A stretch of DNA of 64,000 bases, taken from Pristionchus mayeri (Eukaryota > Nematoda > Chromadorea > Rhabditida > Neodiplogasteridae). This document shows positions 50,301-62,624 of this stretch, in pieces. The DNA lies in NCBI GenBank assembly GCA_036245805.1, contig BTRK01000003.1, positions 13,184,464 through 13,248,463 of the forward strand, given 5' to 3'. The translations under genes were made by a program, and so were the position numbers. Position 1 is the first letter of the stretch. The number at the start of each line of letters is the position of its first letter. A model generated the notes under the pieces. The model was given only the letters and a program-made list of their open reading frames with translations. It made no database searches and was not told the origin of the DNA.

Positions 50301-52623
50301 TCTCGCCAGCAGCCTAGCTACAACTTCCTGCAACAAATCCAACATAGTGGAGTCAAATTATATATCTACCAGTAGAGATAAAGACCAGAACTGTCAAGTT
50401 TTTATTCGGGATGACCGAATGGACTCGGCAAGTTGGTTTCCAGTAGCTTCAACTCGTACTGAAAAATATTATTTGACATCTCAACTGTCTCACCTTGCCA
50501 AGGAGTAGAAAAACTATAGAGAAGAGTGAGATTCCACAAGTGTAGAGATTAACATTCGGTATCCGTATGATGATTTCGTACAGGTTCTGCAAACAAAGCC
50601 ACCATAATTTCGGATTGTACTTGTGAGTTCTCAGAAATTTATTTACATGTCGCGCTGTACTGAGAGGTGCTTGATAGTATGCTTACCATCACTAGATATC
50701 CGTTCTCTCCGTCATGCTTGACCATGCCCGTAATACCCAGTGCATCGGGTATTTGCGATACGAGGACGTGAACAGTAGCAGCTGTTGTGAAGGCGGAGAC
50801 GACCTGAGTACGAACATAATATCTACAATTTCTAATATTTTATTGATAATCACGAGAGGACTGTCCCAGCTCAACCATAAGTATACTTTTTTTGCTGTTG
50901 TACAAATCTATTCAAAGTTTACCTGATCCGACAGATACGTCATCAGAAACTCCAGTCGAAGCAGGGCCATCGCTAGCTGAAATCGTTCACGATCTTCCCC
51001 GTTTCAAACAATCAGTTCTTATTTTGATAATCACAATCTGTCGTGACCTCACCGCACCCAACGCACCCATCATGATAAGAGAATGTCATCATATCATGCA
51101 ATAAAACAAAACCTTTGTTCTCAACTACAAAGCAAAGGTTCCTTATTGAGATCGTGAGCAATTCTGCCCGTTACAGTCTCACGTATCACTTTTGAGAGGA
51201 TTCGCGTCGGAGTCAAATAAGTGGAGCTTCCGGAGTCTGTATACTCACGTTAATGAAGGCGACGAGCATCGTCAGCGACGTCGCGACTTCAGTGGGCGTC
51301 GGAAGCATCGCGGGGTCATCGATGAAGGCGACCTTAACGGATACTCACTTTAGCCTCAGATTATTTCACGCACTTGCTAGTGAACACGAGACAAATATTA
51401 GTGCCACATCAGAGAATGTAGCGAGAAAGTCATTCCTCACAGTTTCGTTGTACTTCGGATTGCTAGTATCGGTGAATCGCTCAACCGCAAGACCAGTCAT
51501 GAGACACACGACTGAGAAGGCGCCTAAATTAAATTTTTGTTCTCATGCTTCAGAAACTTTCCCACTTTTATTTTTTGCAACCTGAGTTTGTGCGGAATCA
51601 AGTAAAGCTCACTAATAGAATTGTGTCGACTGGTTCCGAAGATAAGGTAGACGAGCGGTGGCAGGAAGGATACGTAGAGACCGCAAACGGCAGGTAGACC
51701 GGCTAGTGAGGCATATGCTATTCCTGAAATCGTTTCTCCCATGTTTTCGATACATGTACGCATTATCTAATGAAAAAAACAATCAAAATAAACAAAAAAA
51801 TCAAAGACAAATTACCTTGGGGCACATTCATAACTCCCACTGTGATTCCGCCCAGGATATCATAGATGATGTTCGATTTGAACGAGTAATGTGGTAGCCA
51901 TTGGAGAATTGGGAAAAATGCGACCAGGAATCGCTTGAAAGCGGCGCATGACGTGAAGGGGTGGATGTATCTTCAATGAGTACAATATTGAAATTTTCCG
52001 AGCGATTTTTTGCAAATGTATTCGTGATCTAATTTCGTCAATGACTTTTTATGAATCGCATCACACAAGTTTTCTTAGTCACACTCCTTTTCTGGCCAAC
52101 GAGCCTGCACAAAGCATCGGTTACAGATGGTTGAAGAAGGTCTGTATGAATAACCCCACCTCATTCCGGTCTTCTTCAGTCTCCTTCTCGCTTCGGGTTC
52201 GCCATGTTTGTGACCATACAGGTGATCGAAACGCTCCTGAATAAAAATTTACTTTTTTTCCTTGTATTTTTATTTCAATATGGGCCACCTACAATTACAG
52301 ACTTTGATAACCCTTAGAGTCCGGAATGATCTTTTATGATGGGCACGTTAAAGGAAAGACATCCAAACCTGGTTCATTGGTGGCCTATCGAGCAGCGTGT
52401 CGTGCTCATAAGTCATCTCGTAAGGCATTGAATGCGTGGAAGCTTTTTTCATGTGCTGAAATATTGATTACAATCTAAAATCCGATTTTTAGTCACATTG
52501 AGAGGCTCATGGAAGTAACTGTAATCAGTACAAAACACTCACCATGCCGATCTCATCGGGATCATCGAAAATATCGATTATTTCAGGATAATCGGAAGAG
52601 AGATGCCGCGGGGTTGGAACCAT
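47310..52623 (-). CDS. SLC26/SulP anion transporter with C-terminal STAS domain, 25 exons
   Basis: Start at 52,623 (MVPTPRHLSSDYPEIIDIF), stop at 47,310 (RETKMCNPE); about 760 aa, normal for SLC26. The exons follow the family order. A cytoplasmic N-terminus ends in YEMTYEHDTLLDRPPMNQ. The SulP signature NVPQGIAYASLAGLPAVCGL then LIFGTSRHNSI lies at about residues 130-170. Next come LAMALLRLEFLMTYLSDQ and ELLALGFMSAVSSFFPVYPP with CSLSRS. The last membrane part follows (SIWAVSFLATVFIDVTPGL). A STAS domain closes the protein (HLVIDCSGFTFVDYMGISTL, then FLEMHNRNVLVYFA). SLC26 proteins move sulfate, chloride, bicarbonate or oxalate across membranes; the substrate cannot be read here. Most junctions I checked keep phase. 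Worms have several sulp paralogs, and I cannot assign which. Confidence 0.95.
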
Positions 52624-55037
52624 TCTCAAGAAATACCCAATTAAGCGAACACAATATGAAGATTCTCGGCAAATACATAATTACAATGAACAAATTACAA
52701 TTACGAAACATCGTTACAGGAGCGGGACCATATCGTGCTTTTATACGGTTTTGGATGCACTTTGAGATTAGAGAGGACAAATTCCATTCTAAAAATTGCA
52801 TCCCCCAGCAAATCGCGTAGAAACGTTTTCAATGACAAGAGGTACATTTCAGTCCCAGCTTATCAATGGCCTTAGCACCCTTCACGAATTTTATTGCCCT
52901 CCCCCCCAAAACCAGGTAGAGCCCCTTTGTCAATGACAAGCTGAGATGGTTGTGGGCCTTTATAAGGCGGAATCAAAACATGATGCGGGGGTGAATTAAT
53001 GGTTCCGCCACACCCTCCATGAGCCTATGACGAAGCACATGAGGTGTGATTAGCGAATCAAATGAGAGCCGACTCAGTTTTATTGGCGCCTCAATCTTAT
53101 CATTGAGGAGATCATCTGGCAAAGATTAGAGCTCGAAATGTTGATATTAGTCTCTTCAGTTCCCACACTATCTAGACCGGTCGATCGGTGAGAGAGTGTG
53201 GAAAATGAAGAGACGGTGACCCGGATTTCACACCCTATCAGGCCCCGATTAGCGGCTATAAGCCACAATCCCGCAGCTTCGATTAGAGAACGGTGTCGTG
53301 TCGATGATTCATCCGTGTTTACAAACATACTACGTTTACGTATTTTTGGTGTATCTGCTAAGTTGTCGAGCATTATGTTCGCGTATATCGGGATTTGTTT
53401 GCATTTCGGTGATGCTGATCAGAGAGTACTGCTGTACCGGAAGAATTATCTCTGATTTTGTGATTCATGCAATACTGCCAATCAAATTGTGATCCGGTTC
53501 TCTTGTACTTTGTTAGTCGCATTATGTTTTATCACCGGAAACCGTTGCATGACTCATTATTAATTGTCAAATGAATATATCTAATGGTGTGTTAGTTGTG
53601 TATGGTGACATCAATTATGGGTGATTCTATTTCCCCATTCCCTCTCAACCCAGAAGAAATTACGGTCTACACTTATTCATTTGTGGTTACACATTGTTGC
53701 GTAATGTAACATACAATCAAAAATATGTAGCCCATTACAAACAGACGGCCAGTCATGCGACTCTGGTCAAATCACAAAATCATCTTATCAGGTGTTATGA
53801 ACTCGACTTTTGCGCTCGAGACGACAAAGAAATGATAACACTCGAAGAAAGAGGATAATCTGAGAACAAAGTGCATACCTAAAAACGGCGAAGTAAACAT
53901 ATTTATGTTCCCTCAAATTACATCGATTTGATGTGTTTGGCATGCACAATATTCCTTTCGTCGGGGAAAAGTGAGAAATCGAAATGTAATTAAATTTGAC
54001 CCGGCAATATGCCCGATTTTCTCTCGACGGGAAAAGCAGGAAACAAGCTTCGATATTTGAAACGGTTCTGAAACCTATCGCAATTCTCAAATTCGATCAC
54101 GATTGAAAATATTTGCGTTTCATTGTCAGTCTGAAACATAAGTTATTAAGCTCGGGTTCCCAAATATCGTTTGTAAAATTGCGATATGTTTCAGATGCAC
54201 ATCAAGTTTCGACTTTGTAATTTGATTTCGAAAAGATCTCCCCGCTTTCTATCGTTATGGAATGCTGTGCATGTGATAAAGCTCTTCAGATCTGTGGATC
54301 ATTCATGTTGACAATCTACATTTAATCATTTGTTTACAATTTTCATGTCGTTCCACAAATTCCATCGAAGAGCCAAGTCCACTTTTGGTATTAATTTTTG
54401 GGTGGAATTCCACTCCTGCTTTCTGCAAATCATAATCGATGAACAATATCATGCGAGAGAGATTAAATCATCATCCTCAGTCTTTCTCGTGGCGCCATTC
54501 CGAAAAGCAAGCGTGGTTGATAAGATAATCGACGATGGATGACTAAGTATTAGAGGGTGAGGCCATTGCTATACGTCATGCAATCTCAGCAACAGTCGGA
54601 GAAGAGAGTGATGATCGTGGAAAGACTCTTTGAGGGACCAGCTTGGAAATAAAAATACAGATGAATTACTGGAGGAACTAGTTCATATCGTGTCTGTCAG
54701 CCCCGTCATAGTAAGTATTTGTTTTGATAATTAAAATAATCACAATTTGTTGTATTATTACAATTTGTTGTATACTTTACATTATTCTCCAGTGGTAATC
54801 CTCAGAAGCAGGCCTGTCAATGGAGAATATCCCTATGGCTGCCCTGAAGTATGAGTCTATACTATTCGATAGGGCATTAGAAGCCATTAGACTGCTTCAC
54901 AGTGATCCCACCGGGTATGCTCATCTCACATCAGCGTTCGTAATTGGAAGGGCGGAACTTCGCAGCCTGACCCATTCCGCCATCCCCAGCCATCAGTCTT
55001 CTGCTTATCCAGTCTTCTGTTTGGTCACTCTCTCCAA
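52624..55037. other. Divergent intergenic region with GATA motifs
   Basis: This lies between the transporter (-) and the SH3 gene (+), so it probably holds both promoters. A TATA-like CCTTTATAAGGCGG sits at about 52,958. Nearby, GGCGGAA (52,971) and TTCCGCC (53,004) form an inverted pair. TGATAA sites occur near 54,275 and 54,520 (TGATAAGATAATCG). GATA factors drive intestinal genes in nematodes, but use of these sites is inference. Bases 54,880-55,037, just upstream of the SH3 gene start, resemble 57,735-57,936 and mark the duplicated 5' flank. Confidence 0.4.
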
Positions 55038-57203
55038 ATGGCTGCAACTTATGAGGATATTCCCCTTATGTCTTCTGATGAAGAGACGGCATACGAGTTG
55101 CTTGGTTAGTTGTGAACTATATTATTTCGCCTTTAATAATTACGGTAATCAAACTTGAAGAAATGAATGAGACTGAGGTGATAGAGGTTTCGAGCAAATG
55201 GAGTCATTTCCAGATCATTCGGCGCCTCTTTCAATAGATAGACGTAGTGCCGAAGATGGTGCTGCACCGGTCTCAGGCCAACCCGAAGCTCAGCTAACCC
55301 TGCCGGCTCGAGTGGAGTCTTTGCTGACGTTGGCTGGACTTACTATCGATCAGAGATGTGCTCTCCTCGGTGAAATCGGCCAGCTAATGGATCAAGAAGT
55401 GCTCAAGAGGAGCGAGGATATGATGGAAGAGGTAACATACTACAATTTAAAAATATATGTTTTCCTACAATACGGACGTGTTCAATATTGTGAAATGTTT
55501 TAAATATTTATCGCATCTGCAGCAACAGCGCATGTTCGACGAAGAGGTGCGAGAGTTTGAATACAAGTATTCGGCAAGCGAGCTAAAAGTAACACACGAT
55601 AAGCTGGCTCTGGAGGAAGCGATGTACAAGGTAAAAAAAACAAAAATATCATAATGTATTTCATTAAACTAGAAATAATGCTCGCTTATTTTCTGAATGT
55701 AAGCAAATCAGATGATGCGCGGTGAAGAACTAGTCTATAGTCAGTATATGTATCCCGATCTCATTCGGATAAAATAATATTCACTTAATTATATAAACAA
55801 ATATTTACAGCAAGAGCTGCAGTTCGAACAAAAGTTGCGTGATCTGGAGGCATCATATGCTGCAAGGGAGGAGCAAGCGAGGGAGGAAGAAAGGGTGGAA
55901 AGGGAGGAGGATAGGAAGGAGGTAGACGACACAGTCAGGCTATTTACAAGACATGTAGAATTTCAGCAGCAATTTATTTTCGATCGCAAATTGCGCGAAA
56001 TGGAAATAGAGTTCGATGCAAGGGAGCAGCAGGCGAAGGAGGAGAAGAGGAGGAAGGTGGAATCAGTGAAGGAGGTAAACACAACCTAAACGTACATTGG
56101 TCTAAAAAGGAATACATGCTCCGGGAAAGGGACGGGCGATTTGTAAATTCGTGAAAATAAGCACGCAGGGATAGTATTGAATGTACAATTTGGGGTTACT
56201 GTAGCTTTCTCGCTTTATCGATCTATCGATCACTTGCAGGAGGAGGCTTTCACTAGCAAAGTGCAGGACATGAGCACCGATCAGCTCCGACAGGCCGTCA
56301 TGCCTGTGCTGGTGAGTGTGCGAGGGCATCTAGGGAGCAGGGAAATTTTCCTTACAAGTATGTGTTGTTGATAAGTTTATGAGCCTTGTATGGCATTTGA
56401 TACCTGCATAAGTATTGCTAAAAAATTATCCCTAATTTGATCACTTTGTAGAAGGTGATGAACATTCCCTTGTCAGTCTTCCAGAAGACGATCGACTCCA
56501 TGGACGATTCCAAGATGAGGTACGGTAGAGCCTCTCTATTTCACACAGTATCTCATCACGAGCGAGAGAGTGTTGATAATTGAGAGAGTATATTCTACCC
56601 ATTTAATTCTCCTCAGGAACCTGATACAGAACTATCGAAGAGTGATGTCAGATAAGGATAAGCAGGTACGATAGATCGGAAACATTGATTAATGGTATTT
56701 GGATTTTTTTAGGGAAAACGATATGGGAATCCTATTAGATTGTATTGATTTAATTTGATAATTAACATTCCTTAGGAGCTCGCGAAAGACGAGAGGAAGA
56801 AGATGATATGGGCCGAGGCGGAACTATCCTTCAGCGATGAGCAGGTTACAAAACCCGTTTCGAATATCTGTTCATAATCCTGCTTTAGACACCGTCCTGG
56901 GTGCCGCACACCTACATCGAGAAGGCCCGTGTTATTCACAACTTTCAGGTACATATCATCATTATACCATTTTTTTGTCTTATAGAATTGCATTTGAATG
57001 GTGTTCATGAGTGCATTACTATAATTTCGAAATAAATAATTAAATATTCAATAAAAATACAGGATCCCAATGTATCCGACATAGTTCTCCTCGAGAATGA
57101 CATCGTTTACGTGCTGAACAAGAACGCTATTGGTGGCTGGTGGACGGGAGTTTGCAATGGAAGACGCGGCGACTTCCCCAGAAGTCGAGTAGTGCCCATC
57201 TGA
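55038..57203 (+). CDS. Coiled-coil protein with C-terminal SH3 domain, 11 exons, 356 aa
   Basis: Exons: 55,038-55,104; 55,214-55,431; 55,523-55,630; 55,811-55,921; 55,967-56,074; 56,240-56,311; 56,452-56,519; 56,617-56,665; 56,776-56,844; 56,889-56,948; 57,063-57,203. All join in phase. The start MAATYEDIPLMSSDEETAY was chosen over an upstream ATG at 54,820 because it aligns with the paralog's exon 1. Residues ~95-205 are charged coiled coil in three near-equal exons (FEQKLRDLEASYAAREEQ; FDRKLREMEIEFDAREQQ). The last ~60 residues form an SH3 domain: ARVIHNF for the ALYDY strand, LLENDIVYVL, GGWWTG, GRRGDFPRSRVVPI. SH3 domains bind proline-rich ligands, so a cytoplasmic scaffold or adaptor role is likely. 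A poly(A)-like AATAAA lies near 57,352. No specific ortholog recognised. Confidence 0.85.
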
Positions 57204-57936
57204 AGAAGCAGTATTCCATGAATCCACGTAATTCCATGCATTTATCAACTGATCGCAATTGTTTCCCCCAATATTGCTGTGTGCATAAACATTGGTGATT
57301 GAACTGTCACATGCAAAGAACTCGAGAAAGGAAAAGTGCCTGGTATTTGCGAATAAAGTAGAGTATGAGTTTTCTGTATCATTCTCCCGTGAGATCAGTG
57401 GAAGTGCAACATGATGGCTGGTTTGTGTGGCATCGGTTATCATTTTATGTGGATGGCTTCTGGAACAATTATCTGAAATTTGCGTCAGATCTGGTCCAAT
57501 CTTCCTTGTAAAAATACTTCATTTTCCGATCAAGTGCCCTTGTGATTTATCTTCGCCTGGTCAAAGTCGAATCCTGTACGTGTAGTTCATCTAAATACCC
57601 CTTCGCTGCATACCCAAAAATATTATAATAATGTCTTAAGATGATGTGGTTGATGTTCGGGAGAATCAGATACACCTCTGGGGGAATTCCTCATCAAATC
57701 CTCTGGCCAGCCTTCTTCAAATCAACTTGCAACTAGTTGTTACTGATGTATGTACTTCAATAAAGTTGCGCACCAGCAATGCCACCGGGCACGCTCATCC
57801 CCTCTCATCGTCGTTTTATAACCACTATTTTCGACATTAGACCGGATGGTCGGAGCTTTGGTGTAAGATCCACTCTACGATATACATTCCTCAGTGTTTT
57901 GCTTTTTTCAATCTACTGCTCGGTCCCTCTTTCGAA
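57204..57936. other. Spacer carrying a duplicated 5' flank
   Basis: The 3' UTR of the SH3 gene probably ends near 57,370. Bases 57,735-57,936 resemble 54,880-55,037 (CCACCGGG..ATGCTCATC..CTCTCATC order), so the tandem duplication included promoter-proximal sequence. I see no other gene. Confidence 0.5.
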
Positions 57937-58039
57937 ATGACCTCAAAATATGACGCTAATCTCACTATCTCATCCGATGGCGAGACGACGTTCGAGTTGA
58001 TTGGTTCGTTCTGATCAACATACTTAAAGCAGGAATATC

Positions 58040-58230
58040 AGCAAACAAGCGCTTGGTTGAAATATGTTCCAAATGGGGAGATTACTCTCTTCAACACACG
58101 TGCTCTCTCACTCGTTGCCTATGCGCAGGGTCAACTTTGAACGTATTTAATGGAACCACAACTCAATTCTGAATAGAGATTACAAAATCGAAATTTCGAA
58201 AATGAGTTACGGTTTACGATTGTCTCGAAA
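58040..58230. repeat. Dispersed repeat copy 1 (partner at 62,625)
   Basis: This lies in intron 1 of the paralog. It shares an ordered set of words with 62,625-62,800: GGTTGRAATATGTT, then ACTCTCTTCAA, then GCTMTCTC, then a GAATRGAGAT..AAATTTCG block. It is diverged but collinear over about 180 bases. The family is unknown. Confidence 0.55.
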
Positions 58231-59449
58231 CTGCGTTGTCAGTTTGTCCTGGCTAGTGTTGATGATAGCCCCGCTTTAATTCTGCAATTAAGGGATTCCG
58301 ATTATTTTACAAGTCGATTTTTTATCTACTTGTATAGTTCAAATTTTGAAAAAAAGGTGATAGATATTTCCAGATACTACTTCGACGCATCTCTCATTCG
58401 ATGAAGACAGGGATGCTGCAATTGTCGACGAATCTGCTGTACCTGTCGCGGCTCAATTCGAAGCTCAGCTATCCCTACCAGCTCGCGTTGACTCAATCCT
58501 GGGGTCGGCTGGATTGTCCCTCGAGCAAATATGCAATCTCCTCGCTGAGATCGGTCAACTAATGGATCAAGAAGTGCTAAAGAGGAGGAATGTGATAATG
58601 GAGGAAGTAAGTACCTAAATATTGCCTAATATACCAACTTGACAAACTGTAAATTGTAGTTAGTGTGCTTAGAAGTGTAATTGCAGCAGCAGCTCCTATT
58701 CGACCGCAATTTGCGCGAGATGGAGGATGAGTTTGATGCAAGGGAGAAGCGAGCGAGGGAGGAGGAGAGGAACAAGATGGAGGAAGTTATGGAGAAAGTA
58801 AACAAACGTAGTATTCATTACATTTTACGCATTTGTTCGTAAATGTATGTACAGTATTGTTCGAAAGCATTGCAGCAGCTGCACGATCTTAAGGCATCAT
58901 ATGCTGCAAGAGAGGAGAAGACGAGAGTGGAGGAGAGGAAGACGATGGAAGCAGTGAAGACGGAGGTAAAAACGCATTTAATATATGCAAAGGATATGTC
59001 AGTAACCCCCTTGACGAGATATTTTGTAATCGTATTTTAACGTTGCCGTTACATATCTATCGATAATTTTCAGGAGGCGGAGTCGGTATTTGCTCGCGAA
59101 GTTCTGGGAATGAATACAGAGCAACTCGTGGAGGCCATCATAGGTGATTCTGAGAGAGATCATTCAATAGTCTACTGTACCCTGTTCATCCCATACTCCT
59201 ACAGTCCTATACTCCAGTAGTATCTCATTAGGGTTTCTCTATCTGGAAAAAATATTGATAATTTTGAATTATAGAATGATTCAAGTACTCTGAATAGCAT
59301 TTTCAAAAATAATACGACGTTTCAGAAGGAAATGAACGTTCCCTCGTCGGTCTTCCAGAAGATGATCGACTCCATGGACGATACCAAAATGAGGTTCGGT
59401 AGAGTCGAGAATGATATATTCTGTGTAACATTCTTACTGATCTGATCAT

Positions 59450-59692
59450 GAAGACAACACGAAGAATGTAAATAACCATTTATTGTGAAGCCTGCCCTGC
59501 TATCATCTATATACCAGTCCGGCTGCCCCCCCCCCCTTCGGCGGGGGGCCCGTCCTAGCGCAGTAGGTTTCGCAATCACTCGTTTCGCAACTTGTTGACG
59601 CGCGATCTCTCTCCATTTCGTAATCGTTTCGTAACTGTTTCCGGACACATACGGACAGACACACACTGCGCTTTATATATAGGTATAGATTA
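59450..59692. mobile_element. Insertion carrying the dispersed CTGCGCTTTATATATAGGTA tail
   Basis: This segment interrupts the paralog between exons and has no counterpart in the intact gene. It ends in a short CAGACACACA run and the same 20-base tail seen at 33,803. It contains a C-run/G-run hairpin with a TTCG loop (59,526-59,550) and a TTTCGCAATC word also seen near 33,761. It is probably a truncated retroposon; the class is undetermined. Confidence 0.5.
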
Positions 59693-60864
59693 CATTTCGC
59701 ACGGTATCGCGTCAGGAAGTCCGAGCGAGTAGAATAGAGATGCAATTGTCAGATAATTAATTTAGGTAAATTTTCGAGTGTGTTTCAGGTAGATGATGAC
59801 ACCTAGATGACACACCTAGATGATGAACTGAAATGCACCCTACCCAAAGTATCTGAAAATTGAAGCCGTAATGTATAATGGAAAAAAAGTTGAAAGATTT
59901 GTACCTGTAATATTTACATTACTTCTCAGGAGCATGCTGATACAGAACCGGTAAAGAGTGATGTCCGATAAGAAGAAGCAGGTATGGAGGAAGGTTTAAA
60001 AAAATTAAAACCGAATCGAGGTTTAGGTTTTTCGCAAAATCAAACCTGTTTTTATGTTTGTGCGATGTATATTTCATCTATCTACAGATCGATAAATTTG
60101 AGGAGGCGGACTCGGCGTTCAATCGCCATGTGCAGAGCATGAACACTGAGCAGCTCAGACAGGCTGCCATACCTATCCTGGTGAGTTTGCGCTTCCCTTT
60201 CTAATTTTGAGAATTTTGCGTTATAAAATGCTTCAGGTGCTCTAAAATTTAAAAAAAACAATACCAAGTTCAGAAGGTGATGAATATTCCATCGTGCATC
60301 TACCAGAAGTCCCTCGACAGCATGGACGATGCCAAGATGAGGTACGGTATAGTATAGGGATGCCTCTCTTCATTTTTCCAATATGATTGCCGATTTGATT
60401 GACAAGATCACACATTGAGACATTCCTTCCTTACAAGTAGTTTGTTAGTAGTTTCTTTCAATTTCGCACAGTATCTTATCAGGAATTCAAATCGAAATAG
60501 TAGGCAGAATTGAGATAGGTGAAGTATATTTTCCTGCAATGTATATTTCACATCAGGAGCGTGCAGAATCGGCAACAAGTGATGGATGATGAGAAGAAGC
60601 AGGTATGACAAGGGAGGTTTCGGTATCTTAATTTGCTAATGTATGAGGTTGGTGCAGTGTGCAGAAAGTGGGCGAGGTTTACTAACGGTCAGTCGTGAAG
60701 GGAAATCGCATGATTTCTTGCAGATCTGCTCTTGCCAACAAGATATCGAGCGGTCGCAGATTTCGAGGCCTCAGCGGTCATTTTTTGAGACTGTAGCAGC
60801 TGCAACAACAACATGGTCCTCAGACGGCGACTGGCTCGTGCAGCACCAACAGTACCTGCAGTAG

Positions 60865-61031
60865 TGGTGGCTGCAGTGAGCAACACACGCAGCAACGACC
60901 CCGCAACCGACGATTTGCTGCAGCGGCTGCAGACGCTGTGAGCTGCGATCTCAATGCTGATAATGACCGATCTCCCCGTACACTACTCCTTACCCTTGTT
61001 AATCTATTCCATTCAATTTTCAGTGCATGTA
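60865..61031. other. Short spacer
   Basis: A CAG/CTGCAG-rich stretch (GCAGCGGCTGCAGACGC) follows the paralog's last possible exon. Nothing else is seen before the transposable element. Confidence 0.3.
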
Positions 61032-62298
61032 TCAGGTTGTAACATAAGTTTTGTCGCGTCCAATCTCTTATGCATTTTAACCTCAGAAATTCTTCGAATT
61101 AATTTAATCTCAATTTCGTTATTCATCATCAGTGAGGGCCTTCGTACTCTTTCTTACGCGCTTTACTTCAGTCCTGTCAAGGCAGTTGGTGAGGCACATT
61201 AGTCAGACAAAGTTGTACTGAGATAAGGATTACAAATCATTTTCACGCATCAGCTCTTCTTGAAAAGGATAAATTATGCCGATTTTGTGTGATTTGCGTA
61301 AAGTACTACATATGTGCATAATTTTGAACCACTCACGGATAATGACAAACGAAAATCGTTCTAGAAATGTAGACGAGTTTGTATAATGTGGATGGTTGGT
61401 GACGGTCGCGAAAACTTTCGCAAGCCGAATTTTCTTCTCAATAGATATCCAGATCCAAATAGTGGTGGAATATAGTTCACCCAAAGTGGTCAGTATGCAG
61501 ACAAAGTTTGGGGTAGATTGGGTTCTGTTGAGATAAGTGGCTCCATTCAGAACGATGGTATGTAAATTAAACTAATGAAATCGGCACTTTGTTCATATTC
61601 CTACCTCGCACACATGTTCAATATCTGATTTGTTGTGTCCATCCTAACCATAAACCCTTCCCTTACTAGTATCTACTTGGGATAAGTTTGGAAATAAATA
61701 GCTTTTGAATGACAATCTTTAATTCGAAACACCTAAACTTGCATATTTTGATAAAATTGTGCGCGAATTGAATTAATAAAAATTCAAATTTCCCACAAGT
61801 GGAGTGTTTTTTCTCTCACTTGTTTAATGATAAATTATACCTCCATGAGTGGTAATTGGAACGCACTTATGTTAGTCACTGTTGTTGCAATTCTGGATTC
61901 AGAAGAGTTGGTCAAGTTGGCTACGAATCAGCGGCTAACCTTACACTCAGTGAAGTATATCTTTGATTCCGCTCAACATAGCACCATATCTGGCGTATAT
62001 TTTGAAAGAGCATTGACGGGGTATATCACCATGCTGTAGAAGTTTGGTTCATTATTCATCTCTGCGAACTAGCACCTGATCAAACGAATTAAAAAAAATC
62101 TGCACCAAATTTACATCAGTTCATATTAATATTTTTCGCATAGCCAGCGTGCGCAGTTCAGCTCTACCCTATGGTTTGAATGTGCATGAACACCCCAAAC
62201 ATATACTAGGAGGTCAGGCATTGATAATGTTTGAGAAGTATCCTTCATGGAAATATTGTGAACCTCCGAAATGCGACAAAACTTATGTTACAACCTAA
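61032..62298. mobile_element. 1,267-bp mariner-type element without recognisable transposase
   Basis: Inverted ends carry AGGTTGTAACATAAGTTTTG followed by TCGC, and TA flanks both sides (61,030-61,031 and 62,299-62,300). The end pattern matches the elements at 36,651 and 37,901. Its length is right for a full mariner, but no D,D(D/E) motifs are readable in any frame. It is either strongly decayed or filled with unrelated DNA. Confidence 0.85.
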
Positions 62299-62624
62299 TA
62301 AATGAATGAAGGGTCTGGAATTGTGTTGATTGGAAATGTGATCATCACCATAAAACGCCTATTCGGTGTTCGATACCATTTCGAAGAAAAATCGTAATGG
62401 TGATATTCATTGGCGGTATATATGCTTTAGTAATGTAATACGTTCGATGTGTTACCGGATATATAATTTATATAAAGACGCATTCTACTGTCTGACAATC
62501 ACTTCAGTTTCTGTTATTGTCAAATAGCCTTTGTCACCCCACTCGACGAAACTTTCTGGTAACACACGTTATTAGATTAATTGTTGCAGCAGTGACAAGA
62601 ATGTCCAAACAATATTAAAGGAGG
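62299..62624. other. Spacer
   Basis: AT-rich, with no gene, no clear repeat and no RNA seen. Confidence 0.3.

Larger units (their letters stand above)
57937..60864 (+). pseudogene. Decayed tandem paralog of the SH3 gene, SH3 exons missing
   Basis: The start (MTSKYDANLTISSDGETTF) and 67-base first exon match the upstream gene, offset 2,899 bp. Exon 2 (58,375 on) is intact and ends QLMDQEVLKRRN. Two coiled-coil exons follow (FDRNLREMEDEFDAREK; LHDLKASYAAREEK). A three-exon module (QMNTEQL-like, then FQKMIDSMDD, then IQNR) then appears twice, at ~59,075-59,990 and ~60,090-60,600, but once in the intact gene. In the first copy the third exon has an in-frame TAA (IQNR-stop-RVMSDKK), and an extra insertion lies before it. 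The final exons for the linker and SH3 are absent. A possible replacement exon at 60,724-60,864 ends WLVQHQQYLQ. Probably a pseudogene, unless splicing skips the stop-containing exon. Confidence 0.75.

Noticed and set aside
54820..55158. 112-codon open frame starting MENIPMAALKYE
   Set aside because: The better start is 55,038 in another frame, because that exon and its donor align with the paralog's first exon at 57,937.
57048..57443. Minus-strand 131-codon open frame
   Set aside because: It is the antisense shadow of the SH3 exon and its 3' UTR.
61230..61484. 84-codon minus-strand open frame as a transposase piece
   Set aside because: No mariner or Tc1 motif can be read in it, so the enclosing element is called non-autonomous.
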